Both the position numbers and the translations under genes were made by a program. The notes under the pieces were generated by a model. That model saw nothing but the letters and a program-made list of their open reading frames with translations, made no database searches and was not told the origin of the DNA. DNA of 64,000 nt from JAOPZW01 sp963851295 (lineage in GTDB: Bacteria > Actinomycetota > Thermoleophilia > Solirubrobacterales > Solirubrobacteraceae), in assembly GCA_963851295.1 (NCBI GenBank), contig CAWKOS010000001.1:806001-870000 (forward strand), written 5' to 3'. Numbering within the stretch: position 1 is the stretch's first letter; each line of letters starts with the position of its first letter. Below are positions 44,410-52,737 of the stretch, piece by piece.

Positions 44410-45879
44410 TCAGGACATCAGCTCGGCTGATGCCTGGACCTTGGCCTCGAGATAGGCCAGGTAAGGCGCGGGGTCGAGCCCGTCGCCGACGACGCGCTCG
44501 AGCAGCTCGACGGGCAGCTGGCGGCGCCCGTGGCGGTGCACGTGCTCGGCGAGCCACTCGCGCAGGGGCGCGAAGTCGCCCGCCGCGAAGCTCTCGTCGA
44601 GGTCGGGCAGGTCGGCGCGCACGCGCGCCCAGAGCTGGCCGGCGATCACGTTGCCCAGCGCGTAGGTCGGGAAGTAGCCGAAGATCCCCTCGCCCCAGTG
44701 GACGTCCTGCAGGACGCCGTGGGCGTCGTCGGGCACCTCGAGGCCGAGGTAGGCGCGGGTGCGCTCGTTCCACGCCGCGGGCACGTCGTCCACGGCCAGC
44801 TCGCCCTCGATCAGCGCCAGCTCGAGCTCGAAGCGCAGGACGATGTGCAGCCCGTAGGTGACCTCGTCGGCGCTGACGCGGATGAGGCTGGGCCGGACCG
44901 CGTTGACGGCGCGCTGGACCTGCTGCCAGGTGGCGTCCGCGAAGCGCTCCGGCAGCGCGGCCTGCGCGTGCGGGAAGCACCAGCGCCAGAAGCCCGCCGA
45001 GCGCCCGACCATGTTCTCCCACAGGCGGCTCTGCGACTCGTGCCAGGCGCTCGACGCCCCGCCGGCCATCGGCGTGCGCGCGAGCGCGCGGTCGACCTGG
45101 TGCTCGTAGAGGCCGTGGCCGAACTCGTGCATGGCCGAGTACAGCGAGTCGAGGTCGGCCTCGTCGTAGCGCGTGGTCAGGCGCACGTCGCCGGCGTCGA
45201 TCGTCGACTCGAAGGGATGGGCGGCCTCGTCGACGCGCCACTGCCGGTCGTCGACCCCGAGCGCGCCCAGGACCGTCCGCACCAGCGAGCGCTGCCCGGC
45301 CTCGGGGAACGGGCCGCCGTGCACGAGCGAGACGTCGACCTCGGGCGCGACGCCCATGAGGGCGACCAGCCCGTCGCGCAGGCGCGCGAGCACGTCGCGC
45401 AGGTCGGCGGTCGACATCCCCGGCTCGAAGTCGTCCAGGAGCGGGTCGTAGGGATGCTCGGCCTCGGGGAAGCAGGCGCTGTACTCGCGGCGCAGCTCGA
45501 CGTTGCGCTCCAGGAAGGGCGCGAAGGTCGCGAAGTCGCTGCGCCGGCGGGCGTCGAGCCACGCGCCGCGCGCCGCGACGCCGGCGCGCGCCATCTCCGC
45601 CACGAGCGCGCCCGGGACGCGGCGCGCCTTGTCGAAGTCGCGCCGCGCGATCCGCACGACGTCGGCCTCGAGCTCGTCGCGCGGCGCGGCGGTCTGCAGC
45701 AGCTCGCCCACGCGCTCGTCGGTGAAGCGCTCGTGGGCCATGCGGCCGATGGTCGCGCGCACCTCGCCGCGCGCCTCGGCGCCGCCCGGCGGCATGCAGA
45801 CCTCCTGGTCCCAGGCCAGGAGCATGCCCGCGCGCTCGAGGTCGGTGATCTCCGCGAGCCGTGCCAGCAACTCGTCCAT
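44410..45879 (-). CDS. Carboxypeptidase Taq (M32) metallopeptidase
   Basis: A 489-residue M32 metallocarboxypeptidase, removing C-terminal residues from peptides in the cytosol. Zinc motif HEFGH is at 251-255. Other family blocks present are PYDPLLDDFEPGMS, HPFESTIDAGDVRLTTRY, SRLWENMVGRSAGFW and IRVSADEVTYGLHIVLRFELE. Length matches the family (about 500). ATG start. Probably its own unit; the next minus-strand gene downstream is the transporter after 52 bp. Confidence 0.95.
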   Translation of the reverse strand: MDELLARLAEITDLERAGMLLAWDQEVCMPPGGAEARGEVRATIGRMAHERFTDERVGELLQTAAPRDELEADVVRIARRDFDKARRVPGALVAEMARAGVAARGAWLDARRRSDFATFAPFLERNVELRREYSACFPEAEHPYDPLLDDFEPGMSTADLRDVLARLRDGLVALMGVAPEVDVSLVHGGPFPEAGQRSLVRTVLGALGVDDRQWRVDEAAHPFESTIDAGDVRLTTRYDEADLDSLYSAMHEFGHGLYEHQVDRALARTPMAGGASSAWHESQSRLWENMVGRSAGFWRWCFPHAQAALPERFADATWQQVQRAVNAVRPSLIRVSADEVTYGLHIVLRFELELALIEGELAVDDVPAAWNERTRAYLGLEVPDDAHGVLQDVHWGEGIFGYFPTYALGNVIAGQLWARVRADLPDLDESFAAGDFAPLREWLAEHVHRHGRRQLPVELLERVVGDGLDPAPYLAYLEAKVQASAELMS

Positions 45880-45935
45880 CGGACGAGGCTATCGGCCCGC
45901 GCTCAGCCGAACTCGGCGACCCGCGCCCGGAGGTC

Positions 45936-46355
45936 CTAGCGCGCCAAGTGGCACTCGCCCTTGGCGACGTCGCGCGTGAGCTTGGCCAGCTTGAAGAGCA
46001 CCGGCGGCTGGCGCTGCGAGTCGTCGCTCCACGCCACGCCGCCGTCCTCGGTGCGCACGCGGTAGGAGAAGACCGGCTGCGGGCCGGGGGCCAGGCGCAG
46101 CTGCGCCTTGGAGGGCTTCTCGAGGTCGCGCTCGGCCTCGCGCGCCGTGATGAGCTGCGCGCTCGGGATCTCGACCAGCGGCCGGCCGTTGCACGACGCG
46201 CGGCCGTCGTCGGTCACGCGCACGGTCAGGTGCGCGCCGGGGACCTCGCCGGAGCGCGTCACGAGGAAGAGGTCGCGGGCCTCGCTGCCGCACGCCGCGA
46301 GCGCCAGCGCCGCGGCCGACGCGAGCGCGGCGAGCGCCGCCCAGGCCCGCGTCAC
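45936..46355 (-). CDS. Small lipoprotein
   Basis: A 139-residue predicted lipoprotein: hydrophobic leader and lipobox ALAAC (Cys22). The mature part has two further cysteines (RASCNGRP and KGECHLAR) that may pair, and strand-rich sequence; no family is recognised. GTG start at 46355 overlaps the ggt stop as GTGA, so it is coupled to gamma-glutamyltransferase as the last gene of the parA-ftsZ-acVLRF1-ggt group. Confidence 0.7.
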   Translation of the reverse strand: MTRAWAALAALASAAALALAACGSEARDLFLVTRSGEVPGAHLTVRVTDDGRASCNGRPLVEIPSAQLITAREAERDLEKPSKAQLRLAPGPQPVFSYRVRTEDGGVAWSDDSQRQPPVLFKLAKLTRDVAKGECHLAR

Positions 46356-47845
46356 GCCGCCACCGCGGCGCCGCCGCGGCGCGGGTCGCCGGCGCCCGAG
46401 AGGGCGCCCATGGCGCGGTCGCGCTCGACGGCCTGCACGCCGCCGAAGAAGAGGTTGCGCTCGCGGAAGGAGACGAGCTTGCGCCCGGCCGCGCGCAGCG
46501 CGTCGGTGTCGATCCCGGGCTCGGTGTAGACGAGGCCGTCCTCGAAATGCGCGCGCGGGGCGATCACGGCGTCGTGGGCGCGCAGGCCGTGGTCCACGAC
46601 GCCGACGATGACCTGCAGGATCGCCGAGCGGATGCGGTTGGAGCCCGCGCTGCCGAGCACGAGCTCGACGGCCCCGTCGGTGCCCATGACGACGGTCGGC
46701 GACATCATCGACGGCATCCGGCGCCCGGGCGGAAAGGTGAAGAAGCCCATTGGGTTGAGGTCCTGCTCGCCCATCACGTTGTTGACGTGGATGCCGGTGC
46801 CGGGGACGACCAGCCCCGAGCCCTCGCCGTTGGTGCACGTCACCGAGCACGCGCGCCCCTCGCCGTCGAGGACCGAGAGGTGGGTGGTCGAGCCCAGCCG
46901 CGAGGCGAGCAGGCGATCGGCGAAGCCGGGCTCGATCAGCCCTTCGACGAACTCGGGCGTGCGCAGCGCCTGCGCCTCCTCCATGACCGCGACGATGTCG
47001 ACGGCCGACGGCGGCCCGTCGGAGCGCTCGTCCAGGCGCGCCATCGCGAGCGCCAGCAGCGTCCCGCCGGCGGCGGGCGGCGGGTTGGTGAGCACCTCGC
47101 GCCCGCGATAGCTCGCGCGCACCGGCGTCCGCGCGACCGGCTCGTAGGCCGCCAGGTCGGCGTGCGTGAGCTGGCCGCCGCGCTCGCCGACCCAGGCGAC
47201 GACGGCGTCGGCGAGGTCGCCCGTGTAGAAGGGCTCCGCGCCCTCGGCGCCGAAGCGCTCGATCGTGTCGGCCAGCTCGCCGGAGCCGAAGACGTCGCCC
47301 GCGCCGAGCGAGAGGCCGCGCGGCGCGAAGGCCGCGCGCGACTCCTCGGTGGTCACGAGGATCGGCTCGAGGATCTCGAAGACGTAGGCCTGCTCGGCGC
47401 TGAGCGGCACGCCCTCGCGCGCGAGCTCGGCGGCGGGCGCGGCGAGCGTCGCCGCGTCGACCGAGCCCCAGCGCTCCAGCGCGGCCGCGAGGCCGGCGGG
47501 CGAGCCGGGCACGCCGCACGAGGCGGCGCCGCAGTTGAAGACCTGCACGGCCTCGCCGAACGAGACCTCGGCGGGCACGAGGTCGGCGCGCCGGGCGGGG
47601 TCGGCGCCGCGCCCGGGCGCCTCGACGAAGAAGTCCAGCAGCGTCGGCTCCTCGCCCGCGCCCGCCACGAGCAGGTAACCGCCGGCCCCCGGGCCGGTCA
47701 GCAGCGGCTCGGCGACCCATGAGGCCAGGACGGCGCCCACGGCGGCGTCGACGGCGTTGCCGCCCTCGCGCAGGATCCGCGCGCCGGCCTCCGCGGTCAG
47801 CGGGTGGCCGGCCGCCACCATGCCGGCCGGGCGGGACCGATTCAC
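46352..47845 (-). CDS. ggt: Gamma-glutamyltransferase family protein
   Basis: A 497-residue Ntn-hydrolase of the GGT family, which cleaves gamma-glutamyl bonds (for example glutathione or cephalosporin-type substrates). The autocleavage Thr is in LGSTTHLSVLD; other blocks are MVAAGHPLTAEAG, GGNAVDAAVGA, LTNPPPAAGGTLLA and RRMPSMMSPTVV. No signal peptide is evident, so it may be cytosolic. It is shorter than E. coli GGT (580). GTG start overlaps the acVLRF1 stop (GTGA). Actinobacteria usually lack glutathione, so another gamma-glutamyl substrate is likely. Confidence 0.9.
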   Translation of the reverse strand: MNRSRPAGMVAAGHPLTAEAGARILREGGNAVDAAVGAVLASWVAEPLLTGPGAGGYLLVAGAGEEPTLLDFFVEAPGRGADPARRADLVPAEVSFGEAVQVFNCGAASCGVPGSPAGLAAALERWGSVDAATLAAPAAELAREGVPLSAEQAYVFEILEPILVTTEESRAAFAPRGLSLGAGDVFGSGELADTIERFGAEGAEPFYTGDLADAVVAWVGERGGQLTHADLAAYEPVARTPVRASYRGREVLTNPPPAAGGTLLALAMARLDERSDGPPSAVDIVAVMEEAQALRTPEFVEGLIEPGFADRLLASRLGSTTHLSVLDGEGRACSVTCTNGEGSGLVVPGTGIHVNNVMGEQDLNPMGFFTFPPGRRMPSMMSPTVVMGTDGAVELVLGSAGSNRIRSAILQVIVGVVDHGLRAHDAVIAPRAHFEDGLVYTEPGIDTDALRAAGRKLVSFRERNLFFGGVQAVERDRAMGALSGAGDPRRGGAAVAA

Positions 47846-48501
47846 GCGGGGATCCTCCCAGAGGGGCGCACGACGGTCGCCAGGAAGCGTTCGGGCATCT
47901 CGCGCAGGACGTGCAGGCGCGGGTCGGGCACGTCGATGACCCGGTCGGTGGCGAGCGGGCGCAGCGGCGCGAGGCGGCCGTCGGCCATCACCTCGTCGAG
48001 CGCCCGGCGCTCGCCGCCGAGCACGACCGCGTCCAGGCGCGGCGCCGCGGGGACGAGCACCCGGACCGCGACGTCGGCCGCCGCCTGCAGCGCCGCGTGC
48101 GCCTGGCCCTCGCGGCGGCGCGCGAAGCGGCCCGAGCTCGAGCCGCCCTTGCGGTGGCGGCCGTGCACGAGCCGGCTGCCGACCTTCGAGTCGACGAGCT
48201 CGGCGCCGCGGAAGATCCCCGCGGCGTGGCCGCCGAGCCGCACGAGGAGCACGCCCACCGTCCGCTCGCGGCGGACGTGGTCCAGCAGCGCGGCGGGCTC
48301 GTAGCCGGCGCGGTCGCCGCGGACGGCCTCGTCGAGCGGCGGGAAGGGCGGCTCGCAGACGACGCGCTCGGCGTTTGCCGCGACGAAGGCCACGTCGCGC
48401 TCGCCCACCGACGTCCAGGCCACGGGCTCGTGGCCCGCGGCCCAGCGATCCAGCCAGCGCTCCAGGCGCGCCGGCGGCAGCTCGTAGCGCTCCTCGGTCA
48501 G
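47842..48501 (-). CDS. acVLRF1-family peptidyl-tRNA hydrolase, CTG start
   Basis: A 219-residue actinobacterial Vms1-like release factor. The diagnostic loop is RHRKGGSSSGRFARRREGQA (about residues 115-134), equivalent to the GxxQ-containing release loop; here GSSSGRF, so the Gln of the loop is not in its standard place. Such proteins release nascent chains on stalled large subunits. No ATG/GTG/TTG precedes the conserved N-terminal ELPPARLERWLDRW, so CTG 48501, overlapping the ftsZ stop as CTGA, is the probable start. Cotranscribed with ftsZ and ggt. Confidence 0.83.
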   Translation of the reverse strand: MTEERYELPPARLERWLDRWAAGHEPVAWTSVGERDVAFVAANAERVVCEPPFPPLDEAVRGDRAGYEPAALLDHVRRERTVGVLLVRLGGHAAGIFRGAELVDSKVGSRLVHGRHRKGGSSSGRFARRREGQAHAALQAAADVAVRVLVPAAPRLDAVVLGGERRALDEVMADGRLAPLRPLATDRVIDVPDPRLHVLREMPERFLATVVRPSGRIPA

Positions 48502-49958
48502 CCTCTTGGGATGAACTCGGGGACGTCCAACTCGTGGACGCCGAGTCCGGTCTGGCGCGTGGCGGTCGAGCGCGTGCGCCGCTCGACGCGGACCTCGCCG
48601 CGCGGCTCCTCGAAGTCGCGCCGCGCGGGGCGCGGGCGGCCCTCGGTGTAGCCGGTGGCGACGACGGTGACCCACACCTCCGAGCCGAGCTTCTCGTCGA
48701 CCATGGCGCCGAAGATGATGTTCGCGTCCGGGTGGGCGGCCTCGCTGACCGCCTTGGCGGCCTCGTTGATCTCCCACAGCGACAGGTCCGGGCCGCCGGT
48801 GATCGAGAGCAGGATCTTGCGGGCGCCCTCCATCGAGGTCTCCAGCAGCGGCGACTCGGTCGCGGCGCGGGCGGCCTCGGTGGCGCGGTCCTCGCCGTGG
48901 CCCATGCCGATGCCCAGCAGCGCGTTCCCGGCGTCGGACATGATCGTCCGCACGTCGGCGAAGTCGAGGTTGATGAGCCCCGGCAGCGTCACGAGGTCGC
49001 TGACGCCCTGCACGCCCTGGCGCAGCACGTCGTCGGCCACGCGGAAGGCGTCGACCATCGAGGTCTGCTTGTCGAGCACGCTGAGCAGCTTGTTGTTGGG
49101 GACGACGATGAGCGTGTCGACCTCGTTGGCCAGCGACTGCACGCCCGCCTCGGCGGCGGCCGCGCGCCTGTTGCCCTCGAAGCCGAACGGCTTGGTCACG
49201 ATCCCGACGGTGAGCGCGCCAATCTCGCGCGCGATGCGCGCCACGACCGGGGCCGCGCCGGTGCCCGTCCCGCCGCCGGCGCCGGCGGCGATGAAGATCA
49301 TGTCCGAGCCCTTGAGCAGCGCCTTGATGCGGTCGTACTCCTCCATCGCGGCCTGGCGGCCGAGATCGGGGTTCGAGCCGGCGCCCAGCCCGCGCGTGAC
49401 GTTCGGGCCGATGTGCAGGGTGATGTCGGCCGTCGACTGCTGCAGCGACTGCAGGTCGGTGTTGATGGCGACGAACTCGACGCCCTCGATCTGCGCCTCG
49501 ACCATGCGGTTGATCGCGTTGACGCCGGCCCCGCCGACGCCGACCACGCGCAGCACGGGCTGGCCCGCCGGACGGGCGACGCCCCACGGCGTGGGCTCGT
49601 CGGCCACGCGGGCGTAGGGGTCGTGCGCGGGCTGCGCATCGCGGTCGAGGATGTTGTCGGGGATGTCGGCGCTGAAGGCGTGGCGCAGGCGCTCCTGCGG
49701 CGTCGGCACGCGCGTCTCGGGCGCCGGCGGCGCCTCCTCGGGCGTGTTGAGCGCGGGATGCGGATAGCCGGTCTCGCGCGGATGCGGCGGCGGGGGCTCG
49801 GGCGCGCGGCGCTCGCGCGCCGCAGGGGTCGATGGCGCGGGAACCTCGCGCTCGTCGGTGCGCTCGTTGCGCTCGGGCTGCTCGGCGGCCTGCTCGGTCT
49901 TCCGGAACAGGTCCGCCAGCGGCCCCTCCCTCATGCTCGCTCGCTTACCGCTTGCCAT
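48498..49958 (-). CDS. ftsZ: FtsZ cell-division GTPase with long N-terminal extension
   Basis: A 486-residue tubulin-like GTPase. The core starts near residue 133: VGVGGAGVNAINRM, GTP loop GAGGGTGTG (226-234), VTKPFGFEG, T7 loop NLDFADV (330-336) with the catalytic Asp. The C-terminal linker is short and ends LDVPEFIPRG, a recognisable conserved tail. Residues 1-130 are Pro/Glu/Arg-rich and unlike normal FtsZ, which starts about 10 residues before the core. ATG 49958 is supported by AAGGAGG at 9 bases. It overlaps parA and is not in a dcw cluster. Confidence 0.93.
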   Translation of the reverse strand: MASGKRASMREGPLADLFRKTEQAAEQPERNERTDEREVPAPSTPAARERRAPEPPPPHPRETGYPHPALNTPEEAPPAPETRVPTPQERLRHAFSADIPDNILDRDAQPAHDPYARVADEPTPWGVARPAGQPVLRVVGVGGAGVNAINRMVEAQIEGVEFVAINTDLQSLQQSTADITLHIGPNVTRGLGAGSNPDLGRQAAMEEYDRIKALLKGSDMIFIAAGAGGGTGTGAAPVVARIAREIGALTVGIVTKPFGFEGNRRAAAAEAGVQSLANEVDTLIVVPNNKLLSVLDKQTSMVDAFRVADDVLRQGVQGVSDLVTLPGLINLDFADVRTIMSDAGNALLGIGMGHGEDRATEAARAATESPLLETSMEGARKILLSITGGPDLSLWEINEAAKAVSEAAHPDANIIFGAMVDEKLGSEVWVTVVATGYTEGRPRPARRDFEEPRGEVRVERRTRSTATRQTGLGVHELDVPEFIPRG

Positions 49959-50721
49959 GGGCGAGAACCTCCTTCGCGAGATCGCGATAGGACTGGGCGG
50001 CCATCCCGTCCGGATCGTACTTGAGCACTGACATGCCTTTCACAGGGGCCTCCGCGAAGCGGACGGTCTTGCGGATGCGCGAGGCGAAGACGCGGTCCCC
50101 GAAGTTCTCCTCGAGGATCTCGATGGCCTCCTTGGCGTGAACGGTCCGCGTGTCCATGAGCGTGGGCAGGATGCCCTCGATCTCCACGTCGGGGTTCAGG
50201 TTCTCGCGGATCATCTGAAGCGTGTTCTGCAGCTGGATCAGCCCGCGCATCGAGAGGTACTCGCACTGGACGGGCACGATGACCTTGTCGGCGGCGGTCA
50301 GCGCGTTGATCGTCAGCAGCCCGAGGCTGGGCGGCGTGTCGATGCAGATGAAGTCGTAGTCGTCGACGATGGCCTTGAAGGCCTTCTCGAGCGAGCGCTC
50401 GCGGCCGATCATGGTGCTCATCGCGATCTCGGCGCCCGCGAGGTCGATCGACGCGCAGGCGACGTCGATCTCGCGCTTGCGGATGACCTCGCGCATCGAG
50501 GTCTGGTGGACGAGCACGTCGTACATCGACGTCTCGAGCGTGTCGGGGTCGATCCCCTGCGACATGGTGAGGTTGCCCTGTGGGTCCATGTCGACGCACA
50601 GGACGCGGAAGCCCTTCTCGGAGAACGCGACGGCGAGGTTGAGCGTCGTCGTGGTCTTGGCGACGCCGCCCTTCTGGTTCGCGAACGCGATGACCTTCGG
50701 CTTATGGGGTGCCGTATCCAT
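49945..50721 (-). CDS. parA: ParA/Soj-type ATPase
   Basis: A 258-residue deviant Walker-A ATPase: ANQKGGVAKTTTTLNLA (about 14-30), Walker A' VDMDPQGNLTMSQG and Walker B FICIDTPPSLGLLTINAL. Size and motifs fit chromosomal ParA/Soj or MinD-like positioning proteins. No parB lies next to it and no parS-like site was noticed. Its 3' end overlaps ftsZ by 14 bp, so it may position this FtsZ rather than segregate DNA. ATG start. A repeat element lies upstream. Confidence 0.92.
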   Translation of the reverse strand: MDTAPHKPKVIAFANQKGGVAKTTTTLNLAVAFSEKGFRVLCVDMDPQGNLTMSQGIDPDTLETSMYDVLVHQTSMREVIRKREIDVACASIDLAGAEIAMSTMIGRERSLEKAFKAIVDDYDFICIDTPPSLGLLTINALTAADKVIVPVQCEYLSMRGLIQLQNTLQMIRENLNPDVEIEGILPTLMDTRTVHAKEAIEILEENFGDRVFASRIRKTVRFAEAPVKGMSVLKYDPDGMAAQSYRDLAKEVLAHGKR

Positions 50722-51124
50722 GTCAGCGCCGTATTCGCCCGGCCATGGGCGAATCCTTCACGCGCGGGGATGACTACCAGTGGGCTCGGACGCGTCGCGT
50801 GGAGCGCCCCCGTGCCGCGGGGCACACCGCGGCCGAGCACCGAGGGAAACGAAGCGACCGGCGGCGCGGACCGCGAGCAGCCTCGCCGGCGCCCGCGGCC
50901 ACCGATTGAAGGATTGTCGCCCCCAGAGCCTCCACAATCCTTCAGTGCCCACGCCGGCGGCGCCCGAGCCCCGAACGGGAGCCATTCGCGCCCCGCACCG
51001 CCGCGGACTCCCTTCCCTCGGTGAGCTGTTCGTGCCGGCGTCGCCAGCGACCGCGAACAGCCTCCTCAGGAGCTACACCTAGGTCTGTCCTCGGAGCCTG
51101 GCGGCAGACCGCCGCGGGCGCCCG
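50722..51124. repeat. Gene-free 403-bp gap holding repeat element C
   Basis: No gene is visible. Inverted arms GCACCGAGGGAA (50837-50848) and TTCCCTCGGTG (51013-51023) enclose a hairpin TGAAGGATTGT/ACAATCCTTCA (50907-50917 and 50934-50944). Its loop contains CCCAGAGCCTCC, the same as in element B. The right tail (CGAACAGCCTCCTCAGGAGC, then TACACCTAGGTCT to 51086) matches the right end of element E. The parA promoter should lie at the low-coordinate side. Confidence 0.8.
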
Positions 51125-51790
51125 CTAGGCCCCGAGATGGATGTAGAGCGGGTCGCCCGCTGACACGCCGCGGGCGTCGAGGACCACCTGCGCGGCGGCC
51201 ACCGCCTCGTCGCGGTCGACTTCGCGGGTCGAGAGCTGCTCGACGTCCTCGCCCTCGAACCCGGGCAGGCGCAGCTCGCCGCCCTCGGGCCAGATCGTCT
51301 GCACGCGGACGCGATCTCCGAGCGCGACGAGCGCAAGGATGTTCTCCGCAGGCCGTCCGGCCGCGACGAAGGCAATCTCCTCGCGCCCGCTCGCGAGCGC
51401 CTCGACCGCCGCGACGAGGTCCTTCGCGCCGCGCTGGGTGAAGAAGACCTCCGCGCGCGCGTCGCCCGGCACGCCGAGGCCATCGGTCAGGGCACTGACG
51501 GCGGCGGCCGCGCCGCGGGCCGCCTGCCCGCTGCCCGCGGGCACGAACAGGGCCCACGCGTCCGGCATGTCGTCGCGGAATCCCAGCGCCTCCATGGCCG
51601 CCCTGTCGGGCCGCCGGCGGCGCAGTCCCCGGCGCGGGCCGCGGTCCCCCACGCGCACCTCCAGGTCGCCGTCGGTCGCCGCGACCCCGGCGACCCAGAC
51701 CTCCTCGTCGCCGTCGATCGCGAGCTGGCGCACGCCGCGCTCGGCGGCCGCCTCGGCCAGCGCGGCCTCGATCTCCTCCCGCAGGGCCAC
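51125..51790 (-). CDS. Hypothetical protein
   Basis: A 221-residue protein, GTG start, no recognised family. It is acidic and alpha/beta: ALREEIEAALAEAAAERGVRQ at the start, a strand pair around EEVWVAGVAATDGDLEVRVG, then SGREEIAFVAAGRPAENIL and a C-terminal half of about 70 residues ending DPLYIHLGA. It has no signal peptide or membrane segment. It is divergent from the bicupin operon with a 32-bp spacer, which must hold both promoters. Confidence 0.6.
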   Translation of the reverse strand: MALREEIEAALAEAAAERGVRQLAIDGDEEVWVAGVAATDGDLEVRVGDRGPRRGLRRRRPDRAAMEALGFRDDMPDAWALFVPAGSGQAARGAAAAVSALTDGLGVPGDARAEVFFTQRGAKDLVAAVEALASGREEIAFVAAGRPAENILALVALGDRVRVQTIWPEGGELRLPGFEGEDVEQLSTREVDRDEAVAAAQVVLDARGVSAGDPLYIHLGA

Positions 51791-51822
51791 GGGCGCATCG
51801 TACGGCTAGGCTCCGGCGCCGG

Positions 51823-52737
51823 ATGGTGATCCACTTCGACGACGTGGAGCCGCGTGCGTTCGAGGGCGAGCAGCTGCGCGGCACGGGCTGGCGACTCGGC
51901 GCTGCGGCCGGCTGCGACCGCGTCGGCCTGAGCCGCTATCGGCTGCGCGGCGGCGAGCGCGCGATGCCCGTGCACGTGCACGCCGACGAGGAGGAGATCT
52001 TCTACGTCCTGGCCGGCGAGGGCCTCAGCGTCCGGGACGGCCGCGCCCATCCGGTCCGCGCGGGCGACGCGATCCTGCACCGCGCGGGCGGCGAGCCGCA
52101 CACGATCATCGGCGCCGGTGACGGGCTCGACGTGCTCGCGTTCAGCGACGGCTCGCCCACGGGACTGACGTGGCTGCCGCGGGCGCGCGCGTGGTGGAAC
52201 GGCCCGCACTGGCTGCCCCACGACGGCCCGAACCCGTTCGCCGCCGAGGAGGCGGCCGGGCCGCTGGAGGTCGAGGTCGACGAGCAGCGCCCGCCCACGA
52301 TCGTCGCGCTCGCCGACGTGCCGGCCGACCCCGAGCGCCGCGGCGACGTCGCCCACGTGCGCCGCGACCTCGGCGACGCGCTCGGAGCGCACGCCGCCGG
52401 CCTCGGGCACCTCGTCGTCGAGCCCGGCGCGCTCACCTACCCGCCGCACTGCCACGCCGCCGAGGAGGAGCTCTTCGTCGTCCTCGACGGCGCGGGGTCG
52501 CTCCTGCTCGGCGACGAGGAGCACCCGGTGCGGGCCGGGAGCGTCGTGGCCCGCCCGCCCGGCAGCGGGATCGCCCACGCCTTCCGGGCCGGCGACGGGC
52601 CCCTGACCCTGCTCGCCTACGGGACGCGCGAGCCCAACGACATCGTGTTCTTCCCGCGCTCGGGCAAGGTCGCCATCCGCGGGATCAAGGCGCGGTTCTT
52701 CATCGAGCGCGTCGAGTACTGGGACGGTGAGGAATGA
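51823..52737 (+). CDS. Bicupin protein, first of a paralogous pair
   Basis: A 304-residue two-cupin protein. First cupin: MPVHVHADEEEIFYVLAGEG, then HPVRAGDAILHRAGGEPH; second: PPHCHAAEEELFVVLDGAG, then HPVRAGSVVARPPGSGIAH. Each keeps the H-x-H-x(4)-E pattern and a late His of a metal site. The neighbour at 52734 is a paralog with the same layout. Function is unknown; bicupins include oxalate decarboxylases, dioxygenases and sugar-binding proteins. Heads a four-gene run in which every junction overlaps by 4 bases. Confidence 0.85.
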   Translation: MVIHFDDVEPRAFEGEQLRGTGWRLGAAAGCDRVGLSRYRLRGGERAMPVHVHADEEEIFYVLAGEGLSVRDGRAHPVRAGDAILHRAGGEPHTIIGAGDGLDVLAFSDGSPTGLTWLPRARAWWNGPHWLPHDGPNPFAAEEAAGPLEVEVDEQRPPTIVALADVPADPERRGDVAHVRRDLGDALGAHAAGLGHLVVEPGALTYPPHCHAAEEELFVVLDGAGSLLLGDEEHPVRAGSVVARPPGSGIAHAFRAGDGPLTLLAYGTREPNDIVFFPRSGKVAIRGIKARFFIERVEYWDGEE

